Shown piece after piece: positions 1 through 5,375 of a DNA stretch of 6,278 nt. The DNA comes from an uncultured Faecalibacterium sp. (GTDB lineage Bacteria > Bacillota > Clostridia > Oscillospirales > Ruminococcaceae), in the NCBI GenBank assembly GCA_937915335.1, contig CALDLZ010000169.1:1-6278 (forward strand), written 5' to 3'. The notes beneath the pieces are model-generated. The model ran no database searches. It saw only the letters and a list, made by a program, of their open reading frames with translations, and was not told the DNA's origin. Position numbers and translations under genes: made by a program. Every line of letters begins with the position of its first letter. Positions within the stretch are counted from its first letter, which is position 1.

Positions 1-258
1 ATCCTTGAGCACAGCCTTGATATCCCCCGTGCCGCAGGAGGTGCCGTTGAGCTTATGAAGCGTCATGCCGCTGTTCTCAGCAATAATACGGGCCACGGTG
101 GTCTTGCCGGTGCCGGAGGGACCGTAAAAGATCATGTTGGGGATCTTGCCGCTCTCGATGGTACGGCGGAACACCCGCCCCGGAGCCAGCAGATGCTGCT
201 GGCCGCACACCTCGGCCAGCGTTTTGGGGCGCATACGCTGCGCCAGCGGTTCATTCAT
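1..258 (-). CDS. rarA: Replication-associated recombination protein A (RarA/MgsA), N-terminal part
   Basis: Partial gene: 86 codons are present, starting at 258 and running off the left edge. The protein begins MNEPLAQRMRPKTLAEVCGQ, the characteristic opening of RarA/MgsA (PLAxRMRP, then a GQxHLL segment, here GQQHLLAPG). A Walker A motif, GPSGTGKTT, follows at about residues 46-54. RarA is a cytoplasmic AAA+ ATPase related to clamp loaders; it acts at stalled replication forks and binds SSB in studied bacteria. The start is supported by AAAAGGAGG (267-275 on the opposite strand) 8 nt before the ATG. The Walker B, sensor and C-terminal tetramerisation regions lie outside the window. The related Holliday-junction helicase RuvB has a different N-terminus, so RarA is preferred. 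It is transcribed divergently from nth. Confidence 0.9.
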   Translation of the reverse strand, partial: MNEPLAQRMRPKTLAEVCGQQHLLAPGRVFRRTIESGKIPNMIFYGPSGTGKTTVARIIAENSGMTLHKLNGTSCGTGDIKAVLKD

Positions 259-309
259 CGGGGATTCCTCCTTTTCGCACAATTGCGAGAGCTTCCTTTT
301 TTCTTTATT

Positions 310-338
310 AATATAGCGCATTTTCGCCCCGACGGCAA
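310..338 (-). promoter_or_regulatory. Predicted sigma-A promoter for rarA
   Basis: Read on the minus strand, TTGCCG (333-338) and TATATT (310-315) are separated by exactly 17 bp. They match the consensus boxes at 4 of 6 and 5 of 6 positions. Transcription would start near 303 and leave a leader of about 45 nt before the rarA ATG. The leader includes a small hairpin (275-279 pairing with 284-288) directly upstream of the ribosome site. Assigned by pattern only. Confidence 0.5.
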
Positions 339-347
339 GAGCAATAA

Positions 348-362
348 TGAAAATCATTCTCA
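348..362. promoter_or_regulatory. Fur-like operator (7-1-7 palindrome)
   Basis: TGAAAATCATTCTCA matches the Gram-positive Fur box TGATAATNATTATCA at 12 of 14 defined positions. The surrounding 19-mer (344-362 region) also fits the classical Fur box closely. It lies 10 bp upstream of the rarA -35 box and 18 bp upstream of the nth -35 box, so it could affect either promoter. The TGA...TCA ends favour Fur over PerR, whose box ends in TTA...TAA. Binding is not demonstrated, and AT-rich palindromes of this kind can occur by chance. Confidence 0.4.
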
Positions 363-380
363 GATAGGCGCTGCAAACCA

Positions 381-409
381 TTTACAAAAACGTCGAAACA
401 TGATATCAT
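381..409 (+). promoter_or_regulatory. Predicted sigma-A promoter for nth operon
   Basis: TTTACA (381-386) and TATCAT (404-409) are spaced by 17 bp, each one mismatch from consensus. A TGA directly before the -10 box gives an extended -10 (TGnTATCAT). Transcription should begin near 416, leaving a leader of about 28 nt with a modest ribosome site, GAGGGG (433-438), 5 nt before the nth ATG. Confidence 0.65.
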
Positions 410-443
410 CAGGCTACACTTTTACGGGAAACGAGGGGTTCGG

Positions 444-1145
444 ATGAAAAAAGCAGTCCCGGCAGAGGAGCTTTCTGCCAAAAAGGCACTGGCGCTCGAG
501 GTTATCGCGCGGTTGAAGCGGGAGTACCCGGATGCCGCCTGTACATTGGATTACGACCACGCCTGGCAGCTGCTGGTCAGTGTCCGGCTGGCGGCCCAGT
601 GCACCGATGCCCGGGTGAATATCGTGGTACAGGATCTGTTTGCCAAGTACCCCAATGTGGCGGCGCTGGCGGCGGCGGAACCCGAGGACATCGAAGCCAT
701 CGTCAAGCCCTGTGGGCTGGGCCGCAGCAAGGCCCGGGATATCTCGGCCTGTATGCGGGTGCTGCGGGACAAATACGACTGCAAGGTGCCCACTACCTTT
801 GAAGAGCTGCTGGCTTTGCCTGGCGTGGGCCGCAAGAGCGCCAACCTGATCATGGGCGATGTGTTCTGCAAGCCCGCCATCGTCACGGATACCCACTGCA
901 TCCGGCTGTGCAATAAGATCGGGCTGGTGGACGGCATCAAGGAGCCCGCCAAGGTGGAGAAAGCCCTGTGGCAGATCATCCCGCCCGAGGAGGGCAGCGA
1001 CCTGTGCCACCGTTTCGTGATGCATGGCCGGGCTGTCTGCAACGCCCGCAAGCCCGAATGTGAAAAGTGCTGTCTGAACGACATCTGCCGGTATGCGGCA
1101 GAAAATGCCGTTTCTGCAAAAGAAACAAAGGAGGCTTCTGTATGA
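444..1145 (+). CDS. nth: Endonuclease III, DNA glycosylase/AP lyase
   Basis: 233 residues, slightly longer than the roughly 211-residue E. coli enzyme. It removes oxidised pyrimidines from DNA and cleaves the abasic site (base excision repair). Visible hallmarks are an LAAQCTDARVN segment (49-59), a helix-hairpin-helix LPGVGRKSAN (125-134) with catalytic Lys131, and catalytic Asp149 in VTDTH. The K-to-D spacing of 18 equals that of E. coli K120/D138. A [4Fe-4S] cluster motif C199-x6-C206-x2-C209-x5-C215 is complete, so an active iron-sulfur enzyme is expected. MutY is excluded because it has a much longer C-terminal domain. The last 15 or so residues are a non-conserved tail. The stop overlaps the ATG of the next gene (ATGA), suggesting translational coupling. 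Transcription is from the promoter at 381-409. Confidence 0.95.
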   Translation: MKKAVPAEELSAKKALALEVIARLKREYPDAACTLDYDHAWQLLVSVRLAAQCTDARVNIVVQDLFAKYPNVAALAAAEPEDIEAIVKPCGLGRSKARDISACMRVLRDKYDCKVPTTFEELLALPGVGRKSANLIMGDVFCKPAIVTDTHCIRLCNKIGLVDGIKEPAKVEKALWQIIPPEEGSDLCHRFVMHGRAVCNARKPECEKCCLNDICRYAAENAVSAKETKEASV

Positions 1146-1468
1146 TTACCTTGTCTATTCTGATCGTCCTTGCCCTGATCTGCGCTCTGGTGGGCGTGCT
1201 GATGGGCCTGTTCTCTCTGATTGGCCTGGTGGCATCCCTGCTCGTCGGCGTGCTGGTGGGCGCGCTGGCCGGTTACATCGCCAACCGCTTCATGGGCACC
1301 CAGACCTCCACCTGCCGCAACATTGTGCTGGGTATTCTGGGCAGCTTTGTGGGCGAGTTCCTGTTCGGCCTGATCGGCATCCACGCCACCGGCAGCATCA
1401 GCTCGTTTGTGATCTCGGTGCTGGGTGCCTGTATTTGCATCTGGGTGGACAATAAGCTGTTTAAGTAA
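1142..1468 (+). CDS. GlsB/YeaQ/YmgE-family small membrane protein
   Basis: 108 residues, almost wholly hydrophobic. The start is the ATG at 1142, preceded by AAAGGAGG (1127-1134) with a 7-nt gap and overlapping the nth stop. The core, about residues 33-103, fits the transglycosylase-associated family (Pfam Transglyc_assoc): a glycine-rich helix ending GALAGYIANRFMG, then NIVLGILGSFVGEFLFGLIG and a last helix ISVLGACICIWV. An extra N-terminal hydrophobic helix (residues 3-24) makes it longer than typical members of about 80-90 residues, giving perhaps four membrane segments. The family is often stress-induced in other bacteria, but its biochemical role is unknown; the 'transglycosylase' label is historical. 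Polar residues C58/R59/N60 lie at a helix junction. Being last in the nth transcript may indicate only shared transcription, not shared function. Confidence 0.85.
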   Translation: MITLSILIVLALICALVGVLMGLFSLIGLVASLLVGVLVGALAGYIANRFMGTQTSTCRNIVLGILGSFVGEFLFGLIGIHATGSISSFVISVLGACICIWVDNKLFK

Positions 1469-1480
1469 GCAGGCATTGTC

Positions 1481-1516
1481 AAGGCTGTCGTATCGTGCGA
1501 CAGCCTTTTTATTTTT
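1481..1516 (+). terminator. Intrinsic terminator of the nth operon
   Basis: AAGGCTGTCG (1481-1490) pairs perfectly with CGACAGCCTT (1498-1507) around a 7-nt loop. A T-rich tail (TTTTTATTTTT, 1506-1516) follows. It begins 12 nt after the stop of the membrane-protein gene and ends just 4 bp before the next -35 box, so it insulates the padR promoter from read-through. Confidence 0.92.
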
Positions 1517-1519
1517 CTC

Positions 1520-1548
1520 TTGACAGCTATATCGTCGTCCGATATAAT
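1520..1548 (+). promoter_or_regulatory. Consensus sigma-A promoter of padR operon
   Basis: TTGACA (1520-1525) and TATAAT (1543-1548) are both perfect consensus, with the ideal 17-bp spacer. This is the strongest promoter in the window. Transcription should start near 1555, giving a leader of about 38 nt. A promoter this strong in front of a repressor gene implies tight repression, consistent with the operator repeats laid over it. Confidence 0.88.
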
Positions 1549-1592
1549 AGCATTACGATATATCAAGTTCCGATATAAAGTGAGGCGATATA
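1528..1592. repeat. Operator array: CGATATA repeats over the padR promoter and leader
   Basis: CGATATA occurs four times in direct orientation at 1540, 1556, 1571 and 1586, a 15-16 bp period. Inverted partners form two palindromes of identical 7-5-7 design. TATATCG-TCGTC-CGATATA (1528-1546) is perfect and sits between the -35 and -10 boxes. TATATCA-AGTTC-CGATATA (1559-1577), with one mismatch, sits just after the predicted start of transcription. Their centres are 31 bp apart, about three helical turns. The last copy (1586-1592) abuts the ATG, between it and the ribosome site. The obvious inference is autorepression by the PadR protein encoded immediately downstream; that assignment is not proven. 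Confidence 0.75.
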
Positions 1593-1910
1593 ATGGAAAA
1601 TCTGCCACTGACCGAATCCACCTATTACATCCTGCTGTCCCTTTATCAGCCACGGCACGGCTACGGCATCATGCAGGAAACAGAAGCACTCTCCGGCGGG
1701 CGGGTACGGCTTGCCGCCGGGACGCTGTACGGGGCACTGAACTCTCTGTGTGAAAAGGGCTGGATCCAATTACTGCCCGTGGAAAGCGGGAGCCGCAAGA
1801 AGGAATATCAACTGACCAAAACCGGGCTGGAGGTGCTCAAACAGGAGCTGGTCCGGCTGGAGGAGCTTGCTGCCAATGGCCGCGCCATCTTAAAGGAGGA
1901 ACTGACATGA
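1593..1910 (+). CDS. PadR-family transcriptional regulator
   Basis: 105 residues, the size of the compact PadR subfamily (winged helix plus one dimerisation helix, no large C-terminal domain). The N-terminal helix carries YYILLSLYQPRHGYGIMQ (11-28), the family signature. The recognition helix is GTLYGALNSLCEKGWI (43-58), and the beta-wing contains SRKKEYQLT (67-75). Residues 78-104 form the C-terminal dimerisation helix. The protein should bind DNA as a dimer and repress, with release by an unknown effector. The start at 1593 follows GTGAGG (1580-1585) by 7 nt. Its stop overlaps the start of the DUF2812 gene (ATGA), so the two are probably made together. The operator array upstream suggests autoregulation. 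No target other than its own operon is visible. Confidence 0.93.
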   Translation: MENLPLTESTYYILLSLYQPRHGYGIMQETEALSGGRVRLAAGTLYGALNSLCEKGWIQLLPVESGSRKKEYQLTKTGLEVLKQELVRLEELAANGRAILKEELT

Positions 1911-2419
1911 ACGAGACAAAGACCCTGCACAAACTGTTCTGGATCTGGGAATTTGAGAAAGAGGAGCGCTGGCTCAATGAAATGGCTCAGGAGGGCTGGG
2001 CGCTGAAGCAGGCAGGCTTTTGCACCTACACCTTCGAGAGGTGCGAACCCGGCGAGTACATCATCCGGATGGAAATGATCGACAATTCGCAAAGCTTCCA
2101 GAGCTTTATGGAAGAATTGGGTGCCGAAGAGGTGGGCAAATGCGTCCGCTGGGCCTACTTCCGCCGCAAGGCCGAATTGGGTGAGTTCAACATGTTCTCG
2201 GACATCGATTCCCGCATCAGCCACCTGAACCAGATCGGCAAAATGCTGTTCCTGCTCTGCATGGCGAATGTCGTGATCGGCATTACGAGCTGTACCGGGG
2301 CCATCAGCAGCCGCCTGGGCTGGCTCAACCTGCTCTGTGCTGCACTGGTATCCTACGGGATCGGTCGCATCCACGGGATGCGGGACGGGCTGGAAAAGGA
2401 CCGCTCCCTCCACGAGTGA
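1907..2419 (+). CDS. DUF2812-domain membrane protein
   Basis: 170 residues. The N-terminal soluble part (about 8-105) has the features of DUF2812: FWIWEFEKEERWLNEMAQEGW (11-31), then YTFERCEPGEYIIRMEM (41-57), FMEELGAE (67-74) and a closing FSDIDSRISHL (97-107). Two hydrophobic segments follow, about 113-133 and 137-157, ending in a short charged tail, so it is likely a membrane protein with the domain in the cytoplasm. No function is established for the family. It is commonly found next to a small PadR regulator, as here, which suggests it either senses the signal or modulates the regulator; this is inference. The start has AAAGGAGG (1892-1899) 7 nt upstream, inside the end of padR. The single-site overlap and shared promoter make a two-gene operon. 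Confidence 0.9.
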   Translation: MNETKTLHKLFWIWEFEKEERWLNEMAQEGWALKQAGFCTYTFERCEPGEYIIRMEMIDNSQSFQSFMEELGAEEVGKCVRWAYFRRKAELGEFNMFSDIDSRISHLNQIGKMLFLLCMANVVIGITSCTGAISSRLGWLNLLCAALVSYGIGRIHGMRDGLEKDRSLHE

Positions 2420-2464
2420 TCCCCTTTCCTGCCCTATTTATGAAGGATTTGTAAAAAGAAACGT

Positions 2465-2503
2465 TACCCGCTTGCATTCCGGTGCAGGCGGGTATATTAT
2501 TAT
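2465..2503 (+). terminator. Intrinsic terminator of the padR-DUF2812 operon
   Basis: TACCCGCTTGCA (2465-2476) pairs with TGCAGGCGGGTA (2483-2494) around a 6-nt loop, with one T-G wobble. The downstream side is TATTATTAT rather than a clean T tract. In the opposite direction the stem is followed, after ACG, by TTTCTTTTT, so the hairpin may also stop antisense transcription. It separates the padR unit from the MarR-exporter unit. Confidence 0.7.
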
Positions 2504-2508
2504 CGCAA

Positions 2509-2538
2509 GCAAATAGTTATCGTTTGTTAAGTATTTGC
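2509..2538. promoter_or_regulatory. 30-bp dyad upstream of the MarR gene, candidate operator
   Basis: GCAAATAGTTA (2509-2519) and TAAGTATTTGC (2528-2538) are inverted copies matching at 10 of 11 positions, separated by 8 bp. A second, weaker dyad centred on TTGC (2535-2538; GTAT and ATAC arms) overlaps its right side. Position and symmetry suggest a MarR operator. No convincing sigma-A promoter could be picked out between 2495 and 2550, although transcription must start in or near this segment because of the upstream terminator. Confidence 0.45.
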
Positions 2539-2565
2539 ATACGTTAAGGAATGAGGAGGAAGAAT

Positions 2566-3066
2566 ATGCCGCAAAAGAGTGCACCGGAGCTGTTTGCTGT
2601 CATCCACTACCTGCATCGACTGAGCATGGAAGGCAAACGGGGCACCAAACTGGCACTGGAGCACTGCCCCAAGTGTCATTTTATGACACTGGAAGCTGTG
2701 CTCATCAACATTGAGGAACATGGAGCAAATGGAAGCATTTACGTTTCCGATCTGGCCGCCGCCGTCAAACAGCCTCTGCCCGCCATTTCCCGTGCACTGC
2801 GCCAGTTGGAACAAGACGGGCTCATTGAGCGGATCACTGACCCCAATGACCGCCGCAAGACGCTGGTGCGGGCCACGGAAAAGGGGGTGAATGCCAGCCG
2901 CCAGTGTGAAGATGCCATCACCGGGTACTTCGGGCGGGTGCTGGCCCGCATCCCCGAGGAGCAGCGAGAGCAGATCTTTGCGCTGAAGGATGTCATGCTG
3001 ACCGCTGTGGAAGCGGAAAATGCGGAACAACAAGCCAAATTGAAGGGAGACAATGAAAATGGGTAA
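2566..3066 (+). CDS. MarR-family transcriptional regulator
   Basis: 166 residues. A winged helix-turn-helix spans about 40-108: the helix SDLAAAVKQPLPAISRALRQ (61-80) includes the recognition helix, and the wing has TDPNDRRKTLV (91-101) with the family's DxRxK-type pattern. Terminal helices (about 8-30 and 110-155) should form the dimer interface. The start is set at 2566 because AGGAGG (2554-2559) lies 6 nt before it; an in-frame ATG at 2551 would place the ribosome site inside the gene. An unusual C34-P-K-C37-H pair lies just before the DNA-binding domain, with a third cysteine at 114. MarR proteins typically repress an adjacent exporter and release DNA on binding a small molecule or on thiol oxidation. 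The gene end overlaps the first exporter gene, so the pair is likely co-transcribed and coupled. Confidence 0.92.
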   Translation: MPQKSAPELFAVIHYLHRLSMEGKRGTKLALEHCPKCHFMTLEAVLINIEEHGANGSIYVSDLAAAVKQPLPAISRALRQLEQDGLIERITDPNDRRKTLVRATEKGVNASRQCEDAITGYFGRVLARIPEEQREQIFALKDVMLTAVEAENAEQQAKLKGDNENG

Positions 3067-5374
3067 AATTTTCAAGCAGCTGGCCCGTCACTGGGCCGCC
3101 TGCCTTGTCGTGATAGCCCTGCTGTTCGTGCAGGCCTATTGCGACCTTTCCCTGCCGGATTACACGAGTAAGATCGTGGATACCGGCATCCAGCAGGGCG
3201 GCATTGAGAGCCCCCTGCCCGAGACACTGCGCACCTCCACGCTGGATGCCCTCTCGCTGCTGATGAGCGAAGAGGACGCTGAAGCGTTTGAGAACGCCTA
3301 CGGGTATTATCTTCAGGACGACGGCGTTCTGAAGCTCCGCAGCGACCTGACCGATGAAGAGCGTGCCTCCCTCGAGGATGCCGTCACCGTGCCGGACATC
3401 GTGCTCTATATGGCGGCAGCACAGAACGCCAATGCCCCCGCCGGGCAGACTTCTGCCGCCATGGCTCCCCTGTCCAGCTACCAGAGCCAGAGTGAGACCG
3501 AGACTGCCGAGGATGAGACGGAAACCGAGACCGTCACCCCCACAGCAGATGATTTGGATGCCGTCTGTGCCCAGTTTGCCGCGATGACCCAGATGCCCGG
3601 CTTCTCCCGGGAAATGGTACAGCAGCAGCTGGCCAGTGCTATGGATCAGGTGGACGAGACCACCCTCTCCAGCATGGCAAGCCAAGCTACCCTGCTGGTC
3701 AGCCTGGAGTATGAGGCCCAGGGCGTGGCCCATGATGTGCAGATGGCTTACCTCTTCCGGGTAGGCGGCCAGATGCTGGGTCTGACCCTGCTGATGGTAG
3801 TCGTCTCCATTCTGGTGGGCCTGATCGCCTCCCGTGTCTCGGCTTCCATTGGTCGGGAGCTGCGTCAGGAGACCTTCTCCTCGGTCATCCACTTCTCCAA
3901 TGCGGAGATCGAGAAGTTCTCCACCGCTTCCCTCATCACCCGCACCACCAATGATATCCAGCAGGTGCAGTTCGTCTGTGTCATTCTGCTGCGCATGGTA
4001 GCCTACGCCCCAATTCTGGGCATCGGCGGCGTGATGCATGTTGCCCAGGGCAACACCGGTCTTGCCTGGATCATTGTGCTGGACGTGGTCATTCTGCTCC
4101 TGCTCATCATCGTGCTGATGAACGTTGCCATGCCCAAGTTCAAGATCATGCAGACGCTGGTGGATAAGCTGAACCTTGTCAGCCGTGAGATCCTGACCGG
4201 TGTGATGCCGGTGCGTGCCTTCAGCCGTGAAAAGTTTGAGGAAGAGCGCTTCGACAAAGCCAGCAAGGAGCTGATGGGCACCCAGCTGTTCACCAACCGT
4301 GCCATGGTCGCCATGATGCCCTTTATGACCCTGATTATGAATGGCACCAGCCTGCTCATCGTCTGGTTCGGCGGCAAGTCCATGGATGCCGGCAACATGC
4401 AGGTGGGTGAGATGATTGCCTTTATCACCTACACCATGCAGATCGTCATGTCCTTCCTGATGCTGGCCATGGTAGCCGTCATGCTGCCCCGTGCCGGCGT
4501 GGCCGCTGATCGTATCGATGAGGTCTGCCGCACCCAAGCTTCCATCCATGACCCCGACGAGGCCACTGCAAAACCTGCCTTGGAGAAGAAGGACTGGAAC
4601 GGTATTGTCAAATTTGAGGATGTCAGCTTCCGCTTTCCGGGGGCCGACAGCGACGCGCTGGAGCACATCAGCTTCACGGCAAAGCCCGGCGAGACCACAG
4701 CCATCATCGGTTCCACAGGCTGCGGCAAATCCAGCCTGCTGAACCTCATCCCCCGCTTCTATGATGTCACCGGCGGCCGTGTGACCATCGACGGCATTGA
4801 CGTGCGGGAGATGCCGCAGGCGCAGCTGCACAGACTGCTGGGCTATGTGCCCCAGAAGGGCGTGCTGTTCAGCGGCACCATCGAGAGTAACCTGAAATTC
4901 GGCGGTGAGCAGATCACCGATGCCGATATGAAGAAGGCCGCATCCATCGCACAGGCCACCGAGTTCATCGATGCAAAGCCCGAGGGCTACGCAAGCCCCA
5001 TCGCACAGGGCGGCTCCAATGTCTCCGGCGGCCAGAAGCAGCGGCTTTCCATCGCCCGGGCCATTGCGAAGGACCCGAAGATCTATCTGTTCGATGACAG
5101 CTTCTCTGCCCTCGACTACAAGACCGATGTGACCCTGCGCCGTGCCCTGAAAGAGGAGACCGACAACGCTACCGTTATCATTGTGGCACAGCGCATCTCT
5201 ACCGTTCTTCATGCCAACCAGATTCTGGTGCTGGATGACGGCAGACTGGTGGGCATGGGCACCCATGCTCAGCTCATGGCCACCTGCCCTGAATACCAGG
5301 AGATCGCCAAGAGCCAGCTGAGCCAGAAAGAGCTCGATTTACAAGACCTGAACACCGGAAAGGAGGATGAGTGA
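3053..5374 (+). CDS. ABC exporter half-transporter, degenerate-site subunit with large TM1-TM2 insertion
   Basis: 773 residues, about 200 more than a usual half-transporter. Membrane helices are at about 13-30, 238-262, 306-327, 338-358, 418-440 and 455-478. Between the first two lies an insertion of roughly 200 residues, acidic and low-complexity at 145-167. The ATPase domain has A-loop Phe528, Walker A GSTGCGKSS (553-561), Q-loop Gln601, signature NVSGGQ (656-661), Walker B YLFDD (678-682) and D-loop SALD (685-688). Asp682 replaces the catalytic Glu and Gln713 (VAQRIST) replaces the H-loop His, as in the non-consensus subunits of heterodimeric exporters such as TM287. It should therefore need the next gene's product to hydrolyse ATP. 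Substrate unknown; multidrug or peptide export is the family expectation. The GGAG at 3046-3049 is 3 nt from this ATG but 9 nt from the in-frame ATG at 3059, so translation may start at 3059. Confidence 0.93.
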   Translation: MKMGKIFKQLARHWAACLVVIALLFVQAYCDLSLPDYTSKIVDTGIQQGGIESPLPETLRTSTLDALSLLMSEEDAEAFENAYGYYLQDDGVLKLRSDLTDEERASLEDAVTVPDIVLYMAAAQNANAPAGQTSAAMAPLSSYQSQSETETAEDETETETVTPTADDLDAVCAQFAAMTQMPGFSREMVQQQLASAMDQVDETTLSSMASQATLLVSLEYEAQGVAHDVQMAYLFRVGGQMLGLTLLMVVVSILVGLIASRVSASIGRELRQETFSSVIHFSNAEIEKFSTASLITRTTNDIQQVQFVCVILLRMVAYAPILGIGGVMHVAQGNTGLAWIIVLDVVILLLLIIVLMNVAMPKFKIMQTLVDKLNLVSREILTGVMPVRAFSREKFEEERFDKASKELMGTQLFTNRAMVAMMPFMTLIMNGTSLLIVWFGGKSMDAGNMQVGEMIAFITYTMQIVMSFLMLAMVAVMLPRAGVAADRIDEVCRTQASIHDPDEATAKPALEKKDWNGIVKFEDVSFRFPGADSDALEHISFTAKPGETTAIIGSTGCGKSSLLNLIPRFYDVTGGRVTIDGIDVREMPQAQLHRLLGYVPQKGVLFSGTIESNLKFGGEQITDADMKKAASIAQATEFIDAKPEGYASPIAQGGSNVSGGQKQRLSIARAIAKDPKIYLFDDSFSALDYKTDVTLRRALKEETDNATVIIVAQRISTVLHANQILVLDDGRLVGMGTHAQLMATCPEYQEIAKSQLSQKELDLQDLNTGKEDE

Positions 5375-5375
5375 T

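Noticed and set aside
55..447. A 130-codon plus-strand frame covering the rarA start and the intergenic region
   Set aside because: It runs antisense to the RarA Walker A region and through both promoters and the Fur-like box; the product resembles no family.
1067..1141. Longer N-terminus for the GlsB/YeaQ-family protein, starting at 1067
   Set aside because: It would add a Cys/Arg-rich non-conserved stretch lying in another frame of nth. The AAAGGAGG at 1127-1134 points to the ATG at 1142.
414..1384. Minus-strand frames (414-1025 and 551-1384) opposite nth and the small membrane protein gene
   Set aside because: They are antisense to nth with its full catalytic and cluster motifs, and their products show low-complexity composition and no domain.
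2551..2565. Earlier in-frame ATG for the MarR gene
   Set aside because: The AGGAGG ribosome site (2554-2559) falls inside this extension, and its spacing fits only the ATG at 2566.
2420..2565. Possible riboswitch or small RNA between the DUF2812 gene and the MarR gene
   Set aside because: The only stable structure seen is the 12-bp terminator hairpin; no known riboswitch core was recognised, and the remaining space is taken by the dyad and ribosome site.
2993..5266. A 757-codon open frame on the minus strand opposite the first exporter gene
   Set aside because: Its product is a His/Gly/Gln/Asp-rich string without a recognisable domain, and it lies exactly antisense to a gene with complete ABC motifs. 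Long open antisense frames are expected from the GC-rich third positions of the real gene.
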